Shown piece by piece: positions 9,114 to 16,812 of a DNA stretch of 48,762 nucleotides. Source of the stretch: an uncultured Oscillospiraceae bacterium (lineage in GTDB: Bacteria > Bacillota > Clostridia > Oscillospirales > Oscillospiraceae). The stretch is taken from contig CAJUNA010000032.1 of assembly GCA_910587645.1 (NCBI GenBank), positions 1 to 48,762 of the forward strand. Reading direction: 5' to 3'. The notes beneath the pieces were generated by a model, which saw only the letters and a program-made list of their open reading frames with translations, was not told the origin of the DNA and made no database searches. The first letter of the stretch is position 1. Each line of letters begins with the position of its first letter. The position numbers were made by a program, and so were the translations under genes.

Positions 9114-9569
9114 TTACGACAGCTTCTTAAAAAGCCGCGCGCTCCAGAATTCCATGCCCAGCTCATCGATATAGAAATGGAGAATCGCCCGGAAATTCTT
9201 GGTGGCCGTCCCCAGCAGAACATAGTCCGCTTCCCCGCGGATGGTCTCCTCCGTATACCGGAACAGCGCGGCGCCGGTTCCTCTTGCGCGGTATGCCGGC
9301 TTAACATATAGCTCTTCCACCTCGAAGGAAGGGGTTCCCAAGGGCATAATGGGACTGGCCTTTGCGGCCTTTTCCAATTTCCCAAAGAGATAACCAATGA
9401 TTTCGCCGTCTTCCTCCGCGAGGAAAATCCGGTTTCCCTCCAGGTCGCGGATGGTATTCTTTCGATATCCATGGCAGATGCCTTCCATCTCCCAATCTGC
9501 GGACATAGCAATCAATGCCTCTGCCGTGCGGCCGTCCAAGGCCGCCTCCCTTACATGCAATCTTCCCAT
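9114..9569 (-). CDS. GNAT-family N-acetyltransferase
   Basis: A 151-residue single-domain acetyltransferase. It shows the beta-4 region (FEVEELYVKPAYRARGTGAALF) with the R-x-x-G-x-G/A acetyl-CoA phosphate loop, and a C-terminal FRAILHFYIDELGMEF block. The substrate cannot be told from sequence. It sits inside the essential lipid/isoprenoid operon between cdsA and dxr, where few relatives carry a GNAT. The start is not certain: AAGGAAGGG is very close to the ATG at 9569 and a TTG three codons later would have better spacing. Confidence 0.85.
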   Translation of the reverse strand: MGRLHVREAALDGRTAEALIAMSADWEMEGICHGYRKNTIRDLEGNRIFLAEEDGEIIGYLFGKLEKAAKASPIMPLGTPSFEVEELYVKPAYRARGTGAALFRYTEETIRGEADYVLLGTATKNFRAILHFYIDELGMEFWSARLFKKLS

Positions 9570-9576
9570 CCCTTCC

Positions 9577-10380
9577 TTAGCCGATCCGTAAAATCCGCAG
9601 CAGCGCCGCCAACGCCGGAGCTACGAACAGCACGCTGTCAAACCGGTCCAGCACGCCGCCGTGGGCAAGGAAAATTCTGCCATAGTCTTTCCTTCCAAAC
9701 TCCCGCTTAATCAGGGAAAAGCTCAAATCCCCAATCTGCGCCACCACGCCGCAGAACAGCGCCAGCACCGTCATAGCCGCATAGGGCATCGTTCCGCCAA
9801 ACCAGCGGTTCATCACATACGCGAACCCCAGGCCGCACAGCACATTTCCGGCCAGGCCGCCGATGGAGCCTTCAATGGTTTTCTTCGGGCTTACTTTGGG
9901 GGCCAGCTTACGCTTTCCAATGGCAAGGCCGGTAAAATAGGCGAAGGTATCGCATCCGAAGCTGAGGATAAGCGGCAGCAGCAGATACCCCCGGTGCCCC
10001 CCCAGCCCTTGCAAGCTGAAAAAGGCGCTGAAAGCGTAAGGGATCAACAGCGCGCCGAACATCCCCGCCATTAATTGGGCGAATTTGATTTCCCCGGCCT
10101 TCCAGACCGCTATGCCGAAAGCCAGCAGGCAGTAGAGCACCATGGAGGGCATCAGCCACTCATGCAGCGCCCAGCTGCACAGTACCATCCATGTGGAAAA
10201 CATGACCGTCAGGCGGCAGAACCCGCCGGCGTTCACAGCCCCCACGCAGTGGAGCAGCTCATAGGCCCCCACCCCGGACAGCGCGGCCAGCGCAATCGCC
10301 AGCACCCACTCTGGCGCGCACAGCACGATATACAGCAGGATGGGAACCCCCACCACCGCCACTAAAATTCTTGTCTTCAT
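9577..10380 (-). CDS. cdsA: Phosphatidate cytidylyltransferase
   Basis: CdsA makes CDP-diacylglycerol from phosphatidic acid and CTP, the branch point for all membrane phospholipids. The 267-residue polytopic protein carries the family signature near its C terminus: CDTFAYFTGLAIGKRKLAP, SPKKTIEGSIGG and the final RIFLAHGGVLDRFDS. The start at 10380 has TAGGAG 7 bp upstream. It follows uppS by 10 bp and precedes the GNAT by 7 bp. Confidence 0.96.
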   Translation of the reverse strand: MKTRILVAVVGVPILLYIVLCAPEWVLAIALAALSGVGAYELLHCVGAVNAGGFCRLTVMFSTWMVLCSWALHEWLMPSMVLYCLLAFGIAVWKAGEIKFAQLMAGMFGALLIPYAFSAFFSLQGLGGHRGYLLLPLILSFGCDTFAYFTGLAIGKRKLAPKVSPKKTIEGSIGGLAGNVLCGLGFAYVMNRWFGGTMPYAAMTVLALFCGVVAQIGDLSFSLIKREFGRKDYGRIFLAHGGVLDRFDSVLFVAPALAALLRILRIG

Positions 10381-10390
10381 ATCGTATCTC

Positions 10391-11143
10391 CTACAGCCCA
10401 CCGTACCGGCGGGAGCGATGCTGGTAGGCCGCGATAGCCCGGTGCAGCTCGTCTTTTGAGAAATCAGGCCACAGCACATCGGTATAATAGAACTCGCTGT
10501 AGGCGCACTGCCACAGCAGGAAGTTGCTCTGCCGCAGCTCCCCCCCGGGCCGGATCAGCAGATCCGGGTCGGGGATGCCTGTGGAATAGAGGTAGCCTGC
10601 CAGCATTTCCTCCGTCAACTCCTCCGGTTTGAACAGGCCGAGACGGCAGTCTTCCGCGAATCTCGCGGCGGCGTGGATCAGTTCCGCCCGGCCGCCATAG
10701 TTGATGCAAATGCTGCACAGGCACCCGGTCAGGCGGCTGGAAATGTCATTACACCGCTCCGCCAGGGATTTCAGCTCATCGCTGAGGGGCGTCATATCCC
10801 CCATGAACCGCAGGCGCACGTTGTCCCGCTCCATCGTCTCAATGGCTTCCAGCAGGTATTTTTTCAGGAGGATCATGATGGTGTCCACTTCATCCTGGGG
10901 CCGTTTCCAGTTCTCGGTAGAGAACGCGTAGACCGTCAGGTATTCAACGCCAATATCCCGGCAGTAGGTGGCGATGGCGCGGAAGGTTTCTGCCCCTGCC
11001 CTATGCCCGGCAGTGCGGGGCAGACCCCGCTTTTTCGCCCAGCGGCCATTTCCATCCAATATAATTGCGATATGGCGGGGCAGACGGCTGAAATCCACCT
11101 GCCCCGCCGTATCGCTGCTTTTTTTCCGAAAAGCAAGCTTCAT
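10391..11143 (-). CDS. uppS: Isoprenyl transferase (undecaprenyl diphosphate synthase type)
   Basis: This cis-prenyltransferase extends farnesyl diphosphate with isopentenyl diphosphate to make the undecaprenyl carrier of wall precursors. The 250-residue protein has HIAIILDGNGRWAKKRG with the catalytic Asp, the GHRAGAE block, YAFSTENWKRP and the C-terminal RPGGELRQSNFLLWQCAYSE. The start at 11143 has GGAG 7 bp upstream. Its presence together with dxr and ispG places precursor and carrier synthesis in one operon. Confidence 0.97.
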   Translation of the reverse strand: MKLAFRKKSSDTAGQVDFSRLPRHIAIILDGNGRWAKKRGLPRTAGHRAGAETFRAIATYCRDIGVEYLTVYAFSTENWKRPQDEVDTIMILLKKYLLEAIETMERDNVRLRFMGDMTPLSDELKSLAERCNDISSRLTGCLCSICINYGGRAELIHAAARFAEDCRLGLFKPEELTEEMLAGYLYSTGIPDPDLLIRPGGELRQSNFLLWQCAYSEFYYTDVLWPDFSKDELHRAIAAYQHRSRRYGGL

Positions 11144-11168
11144 AGGTTTCTCCGAAGCGCCGGCGGGC

Positions 11169-11723
11169 TTAAACCGCCAGCAGCTCTTTCTCCTTCTTGG
11201 CCAGCAGCTCATCGATCTCCTTGCACATATCATCGGTGAGCTTCTGGATGTCCTTCTCGGCAATCTTCATATCGTCTTCGGTGATCTCGCTGGCCTTTTT
11301 CTTGGCCTTGAAATCCTCCACCGCGTCCCGGCGGATGTTGCGGATAGCCACCTTGCCGCCTTCGGCGTACTTGGCGATCTGCTTGACCAGATCCTTACGG
11401 CGCTCCTCCGTCAGCTGGGGGAAAGCGAGACGGATGATCTTGCCATCATTCTGGGGGTTGATGCCCAGGTCGGATTCCTGGATGGCCTTGCAGATCAGCT
11501 TTACCGCGCCGGCGTCCCAGGGCTGGATAGTGAGGGTCCGGGGGTCCGGGGAGCCGACGGAGGCAATCTGGTGGATGGGGGTGGGGGTACCGTAGTAGTC
11601 CACCATAATCCGGTCCAGTACGGCGGCGTTGGCCCGCCCGGCCCGGACGGCGGCGAAGTCCGCCGCCACGGAAGCAACGGATTTCTTCATTCTTTCCTCG
11701 TAGGCTTTATATTCGGCTTTCAT
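11169..11723 (-). CDS. frr: Ribosome recycling factor
   Basis: RRF splits post-termination ribosomes together with EF-G. The 184-residue length is typical. It has the conserved RAGRANAAVLDRIMVDYYG block, PIHQIASV and the C-terminal DDMCKEIDELLAKKEKELL helix. Its start overlaps the pyrH stop by 4 bp (ATGA), the usual coupling of this pair. Confidence 0.98.
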   Translation of the reverse strand: MKAEYKAYEERMKKSVASVAADFAAVRAGRANAAVLDRIMVDYYGTPTPIHQIASVGSPDPRTLTIQPWDAGAVKLICKAIQESDLGINPQNDGKIIRLAFPQLTEERRKDLVKQIAKYAEGGKVAIRNIRRDAVEDFKAKKKASEITEDDMKIAEKDIQKLTDDMCKEIDELLAKKEKELLAV

Positions 11724-12448
11724 TTGGTGGTATCCTCCTTCACAATCGTTCCTATCTTCTCGCCCCGCAAGGCGCGGATGATGTTTTCAGGGTCTTTGAG
11801 GGCAAAGAGCAGCACAGGGATATGGTTATCCATGGCCAGGCTGGAGGCGGTGGAGTCCATCACTGCCAGCCGCTGTGCCAGCACCTCGTCATAGGTAATG
11901 ACATCGTATTTCACGGCATCGGGGTTTTTCGCGGGGTCGGCGCTGTATACGCCGTCCACATTTTTCGCCAGCAGGATCACGTCCGCACCAATCTCAGCGG
12001 CCCGCAGCACGGCGGCGGTATCGGTAGAGAAGAAGGGGTTTCCGGTGCCGCATCCGAAGATGACCACCCGGCCCTTCTCCAGGTGGTGGATGGCGCGGCC
12101 CCTGACATAGGGCTCGGCCACGGCGCGGATTTCCAGGGCGGTCTGAACCCGCGCGGGGACGCCGTGCTGTTCCAGCACATCGGCCACCGCGAGGCAGTTC
12201 ATAGCGGTGCCCAGCATGCCCATATGGTCGGCGCGGGTGCGTTCCATGCGGCCGCCGCCGTCCTTGGCGCCCCGCCAGAAATTCCCGGCGCCGATGACCA
12301 CACCCACCTGGACGCCCATATCCACGGCTTTTTTGATGACCCCGGCGACTTTGCCGATCATCTCGAAATCCAGTCCGAAGTGCTTATCCCCCGCCAGGGC
12401 TTCGCCGCTGATTTTCAGCAGGACTCTTTTATATTTTACTTCCTCCAT
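11720..12448 (-). CDS. pyrH: UMP kinase
   Basis: PyrH phosphorylates UMP to UDP. The 242-residue protein has the amino-acid-kinase fold: KRVLLKISGEALAG at the N terminus, VGVVIGAGNFWRG, ADHMGMLGTAMNCLAVADVLE and GTGNPFFSTDTAAVLRAAEIGADVIL. It is the first gene of the operon here; rpsB and tsf, which often precede it, are not next to it. Confidence 0.98.
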   Translation of the reverse strand: MEEVKYKRVLLKISGEALAGDKHFGLDFEMIGKVAGVIKKAVDMGVQVGVVIGAGNFWRGAKDGGGRMERTRADHMGMLGTAMNCLAVADVLEQHGVPARVQTALEIRAVAEPYVRGRAIHHLEKGRVVIFGCGTGNPFFSTDTAAVLRAAEIGADVILLAKNVDGVYSADPAKNPDAVKYDVITYDEVLAQRLAVMDSTASSLAMDNHIPVLLFALKDPENIIRALRGEKIGTIVKEDTTK

Positions 12449-12505
12449 AGGCGGTGTCCTCTACTTTCTTCTCCCATTGATGTTTTCGGTTTTGTACTGA
12501 CCCCT

Positions 12506-12534
12506 ATTCTAATATATTTTCTCTCGTTTGAAAA
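12506..12534 (-). promoter_or_regulatory. Putative promoter of the pyrH-ispG operon
   Basis: On the minus strand TTTTCA (12529-12534) and TAGAAT (12506-12511) are 17 bp apart, in an AT-rich stretch about 60 bp upstream of pyrH. Confidence 0.55.
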
Positions 12535-12654
12535 GTAGTAATTGTAAATTTTTTGGAGATTGCAGGAGGCTGCCCTGGGGGTAGGAGAGGGAATTGCTCC
12601 CTCTAGCGGCCAAACTGGCCCGGTCAGTTCCATTAGGTATTGCAAAACCACCGC

Positions 12655-12912
12655 CTATTCCTTTGCGGACATGGTTTTCCCTTTGACATAGCCAAAGGGG
12701 TAATACTCGTAGTGGTTACTGCGGTAATTATTTACCAGGCGGTTTGTGGCCCCTATCATCATGGCGTGTTCCATCGCTTCATCGGGAACGCCGCTGCGTT
12801 CCTCCGCATAGTTGCCGCTTGACGTGGTATAGAAAACCGGAGCGGGGTCGTTGGTACGTTGAAGCTCGCTTTTCACAGCAGGCACGCCGTCATGAAGTAC
12901 ACGGATTTTCAT
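12655..12912 (-). CDS. Small orphan protein of unknown function
   Basis: An open frame of about 85 codons starting at 12912. The product is hydrophilic, with no signal peptide or membrane segment; visible motifs are VLHDGVPAVKSE near the start and YPFGYVKGKTMSAKE at the end. Its codon use looks like that of a true gene and the frame overlaps the decayed ABC gene out of phase by 23 bp. I do not recognise the family. It could be the rest of a gene cut by the same deletion that removed the ABC transporter, so an intact status is uncertain. Confidence 0.4.
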   Translation of the reverse strand: MKIRVLHDGVPAVKSELQRTNDPAPVFYTTSSGNYAEERSGVPDEAMEHAMMIGATNRLVNNYRSNHYEYYPFGYVKGKTMSAKE

Positions 12913-13351
12913 AGGCCGTTTCAATATCGCTGACAATATGCGAGGATACGATCACAATGCGGTTGCTGGAAAACTCGTTCAGCAGGGCATAGAAACGAAG
13001 CCTCTCCTGCGGGGCAAGGCCAACTGCCGGCTCGTCCGCAATCAATACCTGCGGGTCGTGGAGCAGGGCTTGGGCGATACCCAGCCGCCGCTTCATGCCC
13101 CCGGACAGCTTCCACACCTTTTTCCCCCTGCCCTCCCACAGATTTACCCGCTGCAACAGGTCGGGGATACGCTGGCGTTGTATCTCTGCCGGGAGATTGG
13201 AGAGTGCTGTCAGATAGCGCATGATCTCCAGCACCGGCATATCCGGGTACAGGGAAAATTCCTGCGGCAGATAGCCAATAAGGGGCCGGATTTTCCAGGT
13301 ATCTTCCCGCGGGATTTTGTTGAATGTAACTGTGCCGGAGGTTGGCTCGCG
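12890..13351 (-). pseudogene. ABC transporter ATPase remnant, lacking Walker A
   Basis: The frame begins directly after the kinase stop codon and in the same phase, with REPTSGTVTFN, which in intact ABC ATPases lies just after the Walker A region. So the N-terminal 40-50 residues with Walker A are gone. It retains the Q-loop (GYLPQEFSLYP), the signature LSGGMKRRLGIAQALLHDP, Walker B (VLIADEPAVGL) and the H-loop (VSSHIVSDIE), then runs into unrelated sequence and stops. A permease gene is missing. RR-kinase-ABC-permease operons are typical of peptide-antibiotic export or resistance, so this is probably what the system once was. Confidence 0.8.
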
Positions 13352-14584
13352 TCAGTTTACCTGCGGAATCACAGCGGTGAAAGTGATAATCCCATCCGCA
13401 TAGTGGTTAGAAATGCGGCCCTTGTGGCGGGCAACAATGGCTTTTGCAGTGGAAAGCCCGATCCCGTAGCCACCGGTGGAGCGGGCGCGGGAAGAATCCG
13501 CCCGGTAGAAGCGGTCAAAGTACCGGGAGAGTTGGGCTGTGTCCACCCCTATGCAGGGATTGGATATAGAGATATAGATATTCCGTCCCCGCATCAACAC
13601 ACATAGACGGATCGTCCCCGCTGGGTCGCAATATTTGACCGCGTTGTCCAGCAAGATGGAAAACAGGCGGAAAAAGTTATCCTGGACACCTTTTAAGCTG
13701 ATTCCCCCGGCGATTTCCGCCGTCAGCACTTTCCCATCCGCTTCGGCTAACATCTGAAATGCGTCCACATTGGCCTGGGCAATTTCACTGACAGAAAACC
13801 AGGCCATAGCATCCTCTTTTATAGTCTCCTCCGTGCGTGCCAATTCAACCAAGTTTTTAATCAGCTTATCCAGACGGATGATTTGTGATTTTGCGCTCTC
13901 CAGCCACTTGTCTGTTCCATAGGTGTCCTCCAGCAGCCCCATATCCGCCGACAGGATAGCCAAGGGCGTTTTTAACTCATGAGAAGCATCGGTAATGAAC
14001 TGCCGCTGCCGTTCCAGGTTCTCGACAAAGGGCTGAATTGCCCGCTTGGACAAAAAGAGCAGCAGGACAAAGACGGTCAGGACACAGTTTAAAAATATAG
14101 CGCCTGTGATACGCAGCAGGTTATTAGCTGATTGGAGCTGAAGAAAACAGTCCAAAACGATGATGGTACTTCTGCCATCTTTGTCCGGGAATACGCCAAA
14201 CCGGTAGTGATCAATATATCCCCGCTCCGCCCCGGTATCTATGATCTGGCTGATCGTATCCACCACCGTGTGGCGGTCAAACGCGGCAATATGGTCTAAG
14301 CTGACCGATTTGATCTCTTTTTGCGCTGTTAGTTCCACAATAAAATACCGCGTTTCAAAGGGTGTCTCCGGTGTGATTTGAAAGTCGAAGTTCGAGGGGT
14401 CAGAGTGTGGACCAGGAGTACGGAATGCCCCGCCGTTCTGATACAGGAGAGAAATCGCGTGATCCATTCGGTTAGTGGTAATATAGTGATTTCCAATGCC
14501 AATAGCCGTGCAGAGAACCACCATCGTTCCAACCAGAGATGTCATAGCAATCAGGATAAACTTACGGCGCAGTGAGCGAATCAT
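13352..14584 (-). CDS. Membrane sensor histidine kinase
   Basis: A 410-residue HisKA/HATPase kinase. Membrane segments at about residues 9-31 and 160-180 enclose an extracellular domain of about 130 residues. The H-box is FITDASHELKTPLAIL with His202; the N-box is LLDNAVKYC and the G-boxes include GGYGIGLSTAKAIV. The start at 14584 overlaps the response regulator stop by 4 bp (ATGA). Directly behind its stop codon lies the ABC remnant, in frame. The signal sensed is unknown. Confidence 0.93.
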   Translation of the reverse strand: MIRSLRRKFILIAMTSLVGTMVVLCTAIGIGNHYITTNRMDHAISLLYQNGGAFRTPGPHSDPSNFDFQITPETPFETRYFIVELTAQKEIKSVSLDHIAAFDRHTVVDTISQIIDTGAERGYIDHYRFGVFPDKDGRSTIIVLDCFLQLQSANNLLRITGAIFLNCVLTVFVLLLFLSKRAIQPFVENLERQRQFITDASHELKTPLAILSADMGLLEDTYGTDKWLESAKSQIIRLDKLIKNLVELARTEETIKEDAMAWFSVSEIAQANVDAFQMLAEADGKVLTAEIAGGISLKGVQDNFFRLFSILLDNAVKYCDPAGTIRLCVLMRGRNIYISISNPCIGVDTAQLSRYFDRFYRADSSRARSTGGYGIGLSTAKAIVARHKGRISNHYADGIITFTAVIPQVN

Positions 14585-15255
14585 GTCGTCTCCTCCAGCA
14601 GATATCCCTGACCCCGGTGGGCAGCAATGCGGACGTTGGCCCCTACTGCCTCCAGCTTCCGGCGCAGATAGGAGATATAGGCCCAAACCACGTTGATTTC
14701 CGCCTCGCTGTCATAGCCCCAGATATGCTCCATGAACTGCTCTGTAGAGATCAGCCGTCCTTCCTGTCTCATAAGCAGTTCCAGCATCTGAAACTCCCGA
14801 TTCCCCAACCGGATACAGGAGGAGCCGCACTTCAGCTCAAAAGTAGAGCAGTCCAGGGTTACATTGCCGGCGGTAAGGGCCGTAGGCTTATACTCGCCGC
14901 CCCTGCGGGTCAGCGCCCGGACCCTGGCGATGAATTCCCTGTTGTCGAAAGGCTTGGGCAGGTAATCGTCCGCGCCGCTGTCCAGCCCCGCCACCCGGTC
15001 CTCCACCTGGCTCTTTGCCGTCAGCAGCAGCACAGGGGTGGCGATATTCTTGGCCCGCAGGGCCTGCAAAGCCTGGATGCCGTCCAGCTTGGGCATCATG
15101 ATGTCCAGAACAATGCAGTCATAGTTTTCCGCAAGCCCGTAGTCCAAAGCATCCTGCCCGTTGTAGACCACATCCACGGAGTAATGCTCCCGCTTGAGCA
15201 GGGCCTCCAGCGCCATGGTCATTCCTGGTTCATCGTCCGCAACTAAAATGCGCAC
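14581..15255 (-). CDS. OmpR/PhoB-family response regulator
   Basis: A 224-residue regulator with a receiver domain (acidic pair at residues 7-8, phospho-acceptor Asp51 in CIVLDIMMPKLDG, Lys in LPKPF) and a C-terminal winged helix (residues about 125-222, ending VVWAYISYLRRKLEAVGANVRIAAHRGQGYLLE). The start is GTG at 15255, preceded by a GGGGGGAT purine-rich site. It is divergent from the VTC/DUF4956/CotH operon, whose promoter carries an 11-bp-spaced direct repeat of the kind bound by this family. Confidence 0.95.
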   Translation of the reverse strand: MRILVADDEPGMTMALEALLKREHYSVDVVYNGQDALDYGLAENYDCIVLDIMMPKLDGIQALQALRAKNIATPVLLLTAKSQVEDRVAGLDSGADDYLPKPFDNREFIARVRALTRRGGEYKPTALTAGNVTLDCSTFELKCGSSCIRLGNREFQMLELLMRQEGRLISTEQFMEHIWGYDSEAEINVVWAYISYLRRKLEAVGANVRIAAHRGQGYLLEETT

Positions 15256-15372
15256 GGTTTATCCCCCCTTGGTATGTCTTGATAAGCTTAACTCTACTTT
15301 ATGGACGGGGGCCGGAAAAAGCAAGAGTAAAATTATGAACAAATATAAAAGTTTTTCCTCCTAACATGGTTC

Positions 15373-15405
15373 TTTTAACTTGTTTTTAAGTTCATCTTCT
15401 ATAAT
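15373..15405 (+). promoter_or_regulatory. Promoter with OmpR-type direct repeat, upstream of VTC operon
   Basis: A TATAAT -10 (15400-15405) is preceded not by a consensus -35 but by two half-sites spaced 11 bp apart (CTTTTAACTTG, TTTTTAAGTTC; 8 of 11 positions alike), the usual arrangement for activation by an OmpR-family regulator. The regulator gene starts 118 bp away on the other strand. A close copy occurs at 18725-18757. Confidence 0.7.
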
Positions 15406-15440
15406 AGCCCCAATCTATCTGAAAGGAGGATGCAGTCAAC

Positions 15441-16109
15441 ATGGATTTTCGCCATGAGTGGAAACATGAGATCTCCTACCTGGATATGCTGATGCTCCGG
15501 CAGCGCCTGCGGGCCGTAGCCCAGGCGGACCAGCACACGGTGGACGGAAAATACCTGGTTCGCAGCCTATACTTCGACACCCCCGCAGACAAGGCGCTGC
15601 TGGAAAAGCTGAACGGTGTGAGCCACCGGGAAAAATTCCGTATCCGCTATTATAACGGCGACACCACGGCCATTCATCTGGAGAAAAAGAGCAAGCTGGG
15701 TGGGCTGGGGAATAAGCAAAGCGCCGGGCTCTCCGTACCGGAGGTATCCGCAATCCTACAGGGCGATCTGTCATGGATGCTGGACAGCGGCAGGCCGTTG
15801 GTTCGGGAACTCTACAATAAAATATGCACCCAGCAGCTCCGGCCCAAGACCATTGTGGATTACACCCGTGAGCCGTATGTCTACCCGGCGGGCAATGTTC
15901 GGATCACACTGGACTACAACATCCGAACCGGCCTGCGCCGCACCGATTTTTTGAACCCAGGGATCACAATACCGGCAGGAGATGCGCCTATCATCCTGGA
16001 GGTCAAATGGGGCGCCTTTCTCCCCTCTATTATCCGTGACGCGATTCAACTGGAGGGGCGGCACACCTCCTCGTTTTCCAAATACACCCAATGCCGGATC
16101 TACGGCTGA
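15441..16109 (+). CDS. Polyphosphate polymerase domain (VTC) protein
   Basis: A 222-residue protein with the VTC/CYTH-like tunnel fold. Motifs seen: FRHEWKHEI at the N terminus, VRSLYFDTP, REKFRIRYYN, LEKKSKLGG, TIVDYTREPYV, RITLDYNIRT, ILEVKWG and SSFSKYTQC. The lysines, arginines and glutamates in these blocks match the phosphate and metal ligands of the family, so it may polymerise or bind polyphosphate at the cytoplasmic face. It opens a three-gene operon with DUF4956 and CotH genes. AAAGGAGG lies 11 bp before the ATG. Confidence 0.9.
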   Translation: MDFRHEWKHEISYLDMLMLRQRLRAVAQADQHTVDGKYLVRSLYFDTPADKALLEKLNGVSHREKFRIRYYNGDTTAIHLEKKSKLGGLGNKQSAGLSVPEVSAILQGDLSWMLDSGRPLVRELYNKICTQQLRPKTIVDYTREPYVYPAGNVRITLDYNIRTGLRRTDFLNPGITIPAGDAPIILEVKWGAFLPSIIRDAIQLEGRHTSSFSKYTQCRIYG

Positions 16110-16127
16110 ACAAAAAGGAGTCTTTCC

Positions 16128-16799
16128 ATGACATTTAATGACATTTTTAAATCCAGTTTCCTGGAGAACATCACCAGCGTCAGCATCCTCGACATGGTAC
16201 TGGCCCTGGTGCTGGCTTTCGGCATTGGCCTGTTTATTTTCCTCGTGTACAAAAAGACCTACCAGGGCGTGATGTATTCCTCCAGCTTCGGGGTCACGCT
16301 GATCGCCTTGACCATGACCACAACCGTTGTCATTCTGGCGGTCACCAGCAATGTGGTGCTGTCCCTGGGCATGGTGGGCGCACTGTCCATCGTCCGTTTC
16401 CGCACCGCCATCAAAGAGCCCCTGGATATTGCTTTTCTGTTCTGGGCCATTGCTGAGGGTATTGTGCTGGCAGCCGGAATGATCCCGCTGGCCATCATCG
16501 GCGGGGTCATAATTGGTTTGATTTTGCTGGTTTTTGTCAACAAAAAGAGTAATTACAACCCCTACATAGTTGTGCTTCAATGCGATGGCCACGAAGCGGA
16601 ACAGCGGGCGAGAAAGTATCTTGAAACCCAAACAAACCGCTGCGTAGTCAAAAGCAAATCGGCGCAGCATGGGGCTGTGGAGCTGAATCTGGAGATCCGC
16701 CTTAAAGATGGCAATACAGGCTTTGTCAATATGCTCTCTGAAATGGAGGGCGTTCACAGCGCGGTTCTGGTGAGCTACAACGGCGATTACATGGGATAG
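16128..16799 (+). CDS. DUF4956 membrane protein
   Basis: A 223-residue protein with about four membrane segments between residues 18 and 135 (starting near LDMVLALVLAFGIGLFIFLVY and ending near IIGGVIIGLILLVFV), with the conserved loop GMVGALSIVRFRTAIKEPLD between them, and a soluble C-terminal domain of about 85 residues. The family is regularly encoded beside VTC-domain and CotH proteins; its role is not established. The ribosome binding site AAAGGAG is 7 bp upstream. Confidence 0.9.
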   Translation: MTFNDIFKSSFLENITSVSILDMVLALVLAFGIGLFIFLVYKKTYQGVMYSSSFGVTLIALTMTTTVVILAVTSNVVLSLGMVGALSIVRFRTAIKEPLDIAFLFWAIAEGIVLAAGMIPLAIIGGVIIGLILLVFVNKKSNYNPYIVVLQCDGHEAEQRARKYLETQTNRCVVKSKSAQHGAVELNLEIRLKDGNTGFVNMLSEMEGVHSAVLVSYNGDYMG

Positions 16800-16812
16800 G
16801 AGGAAAACCGCT

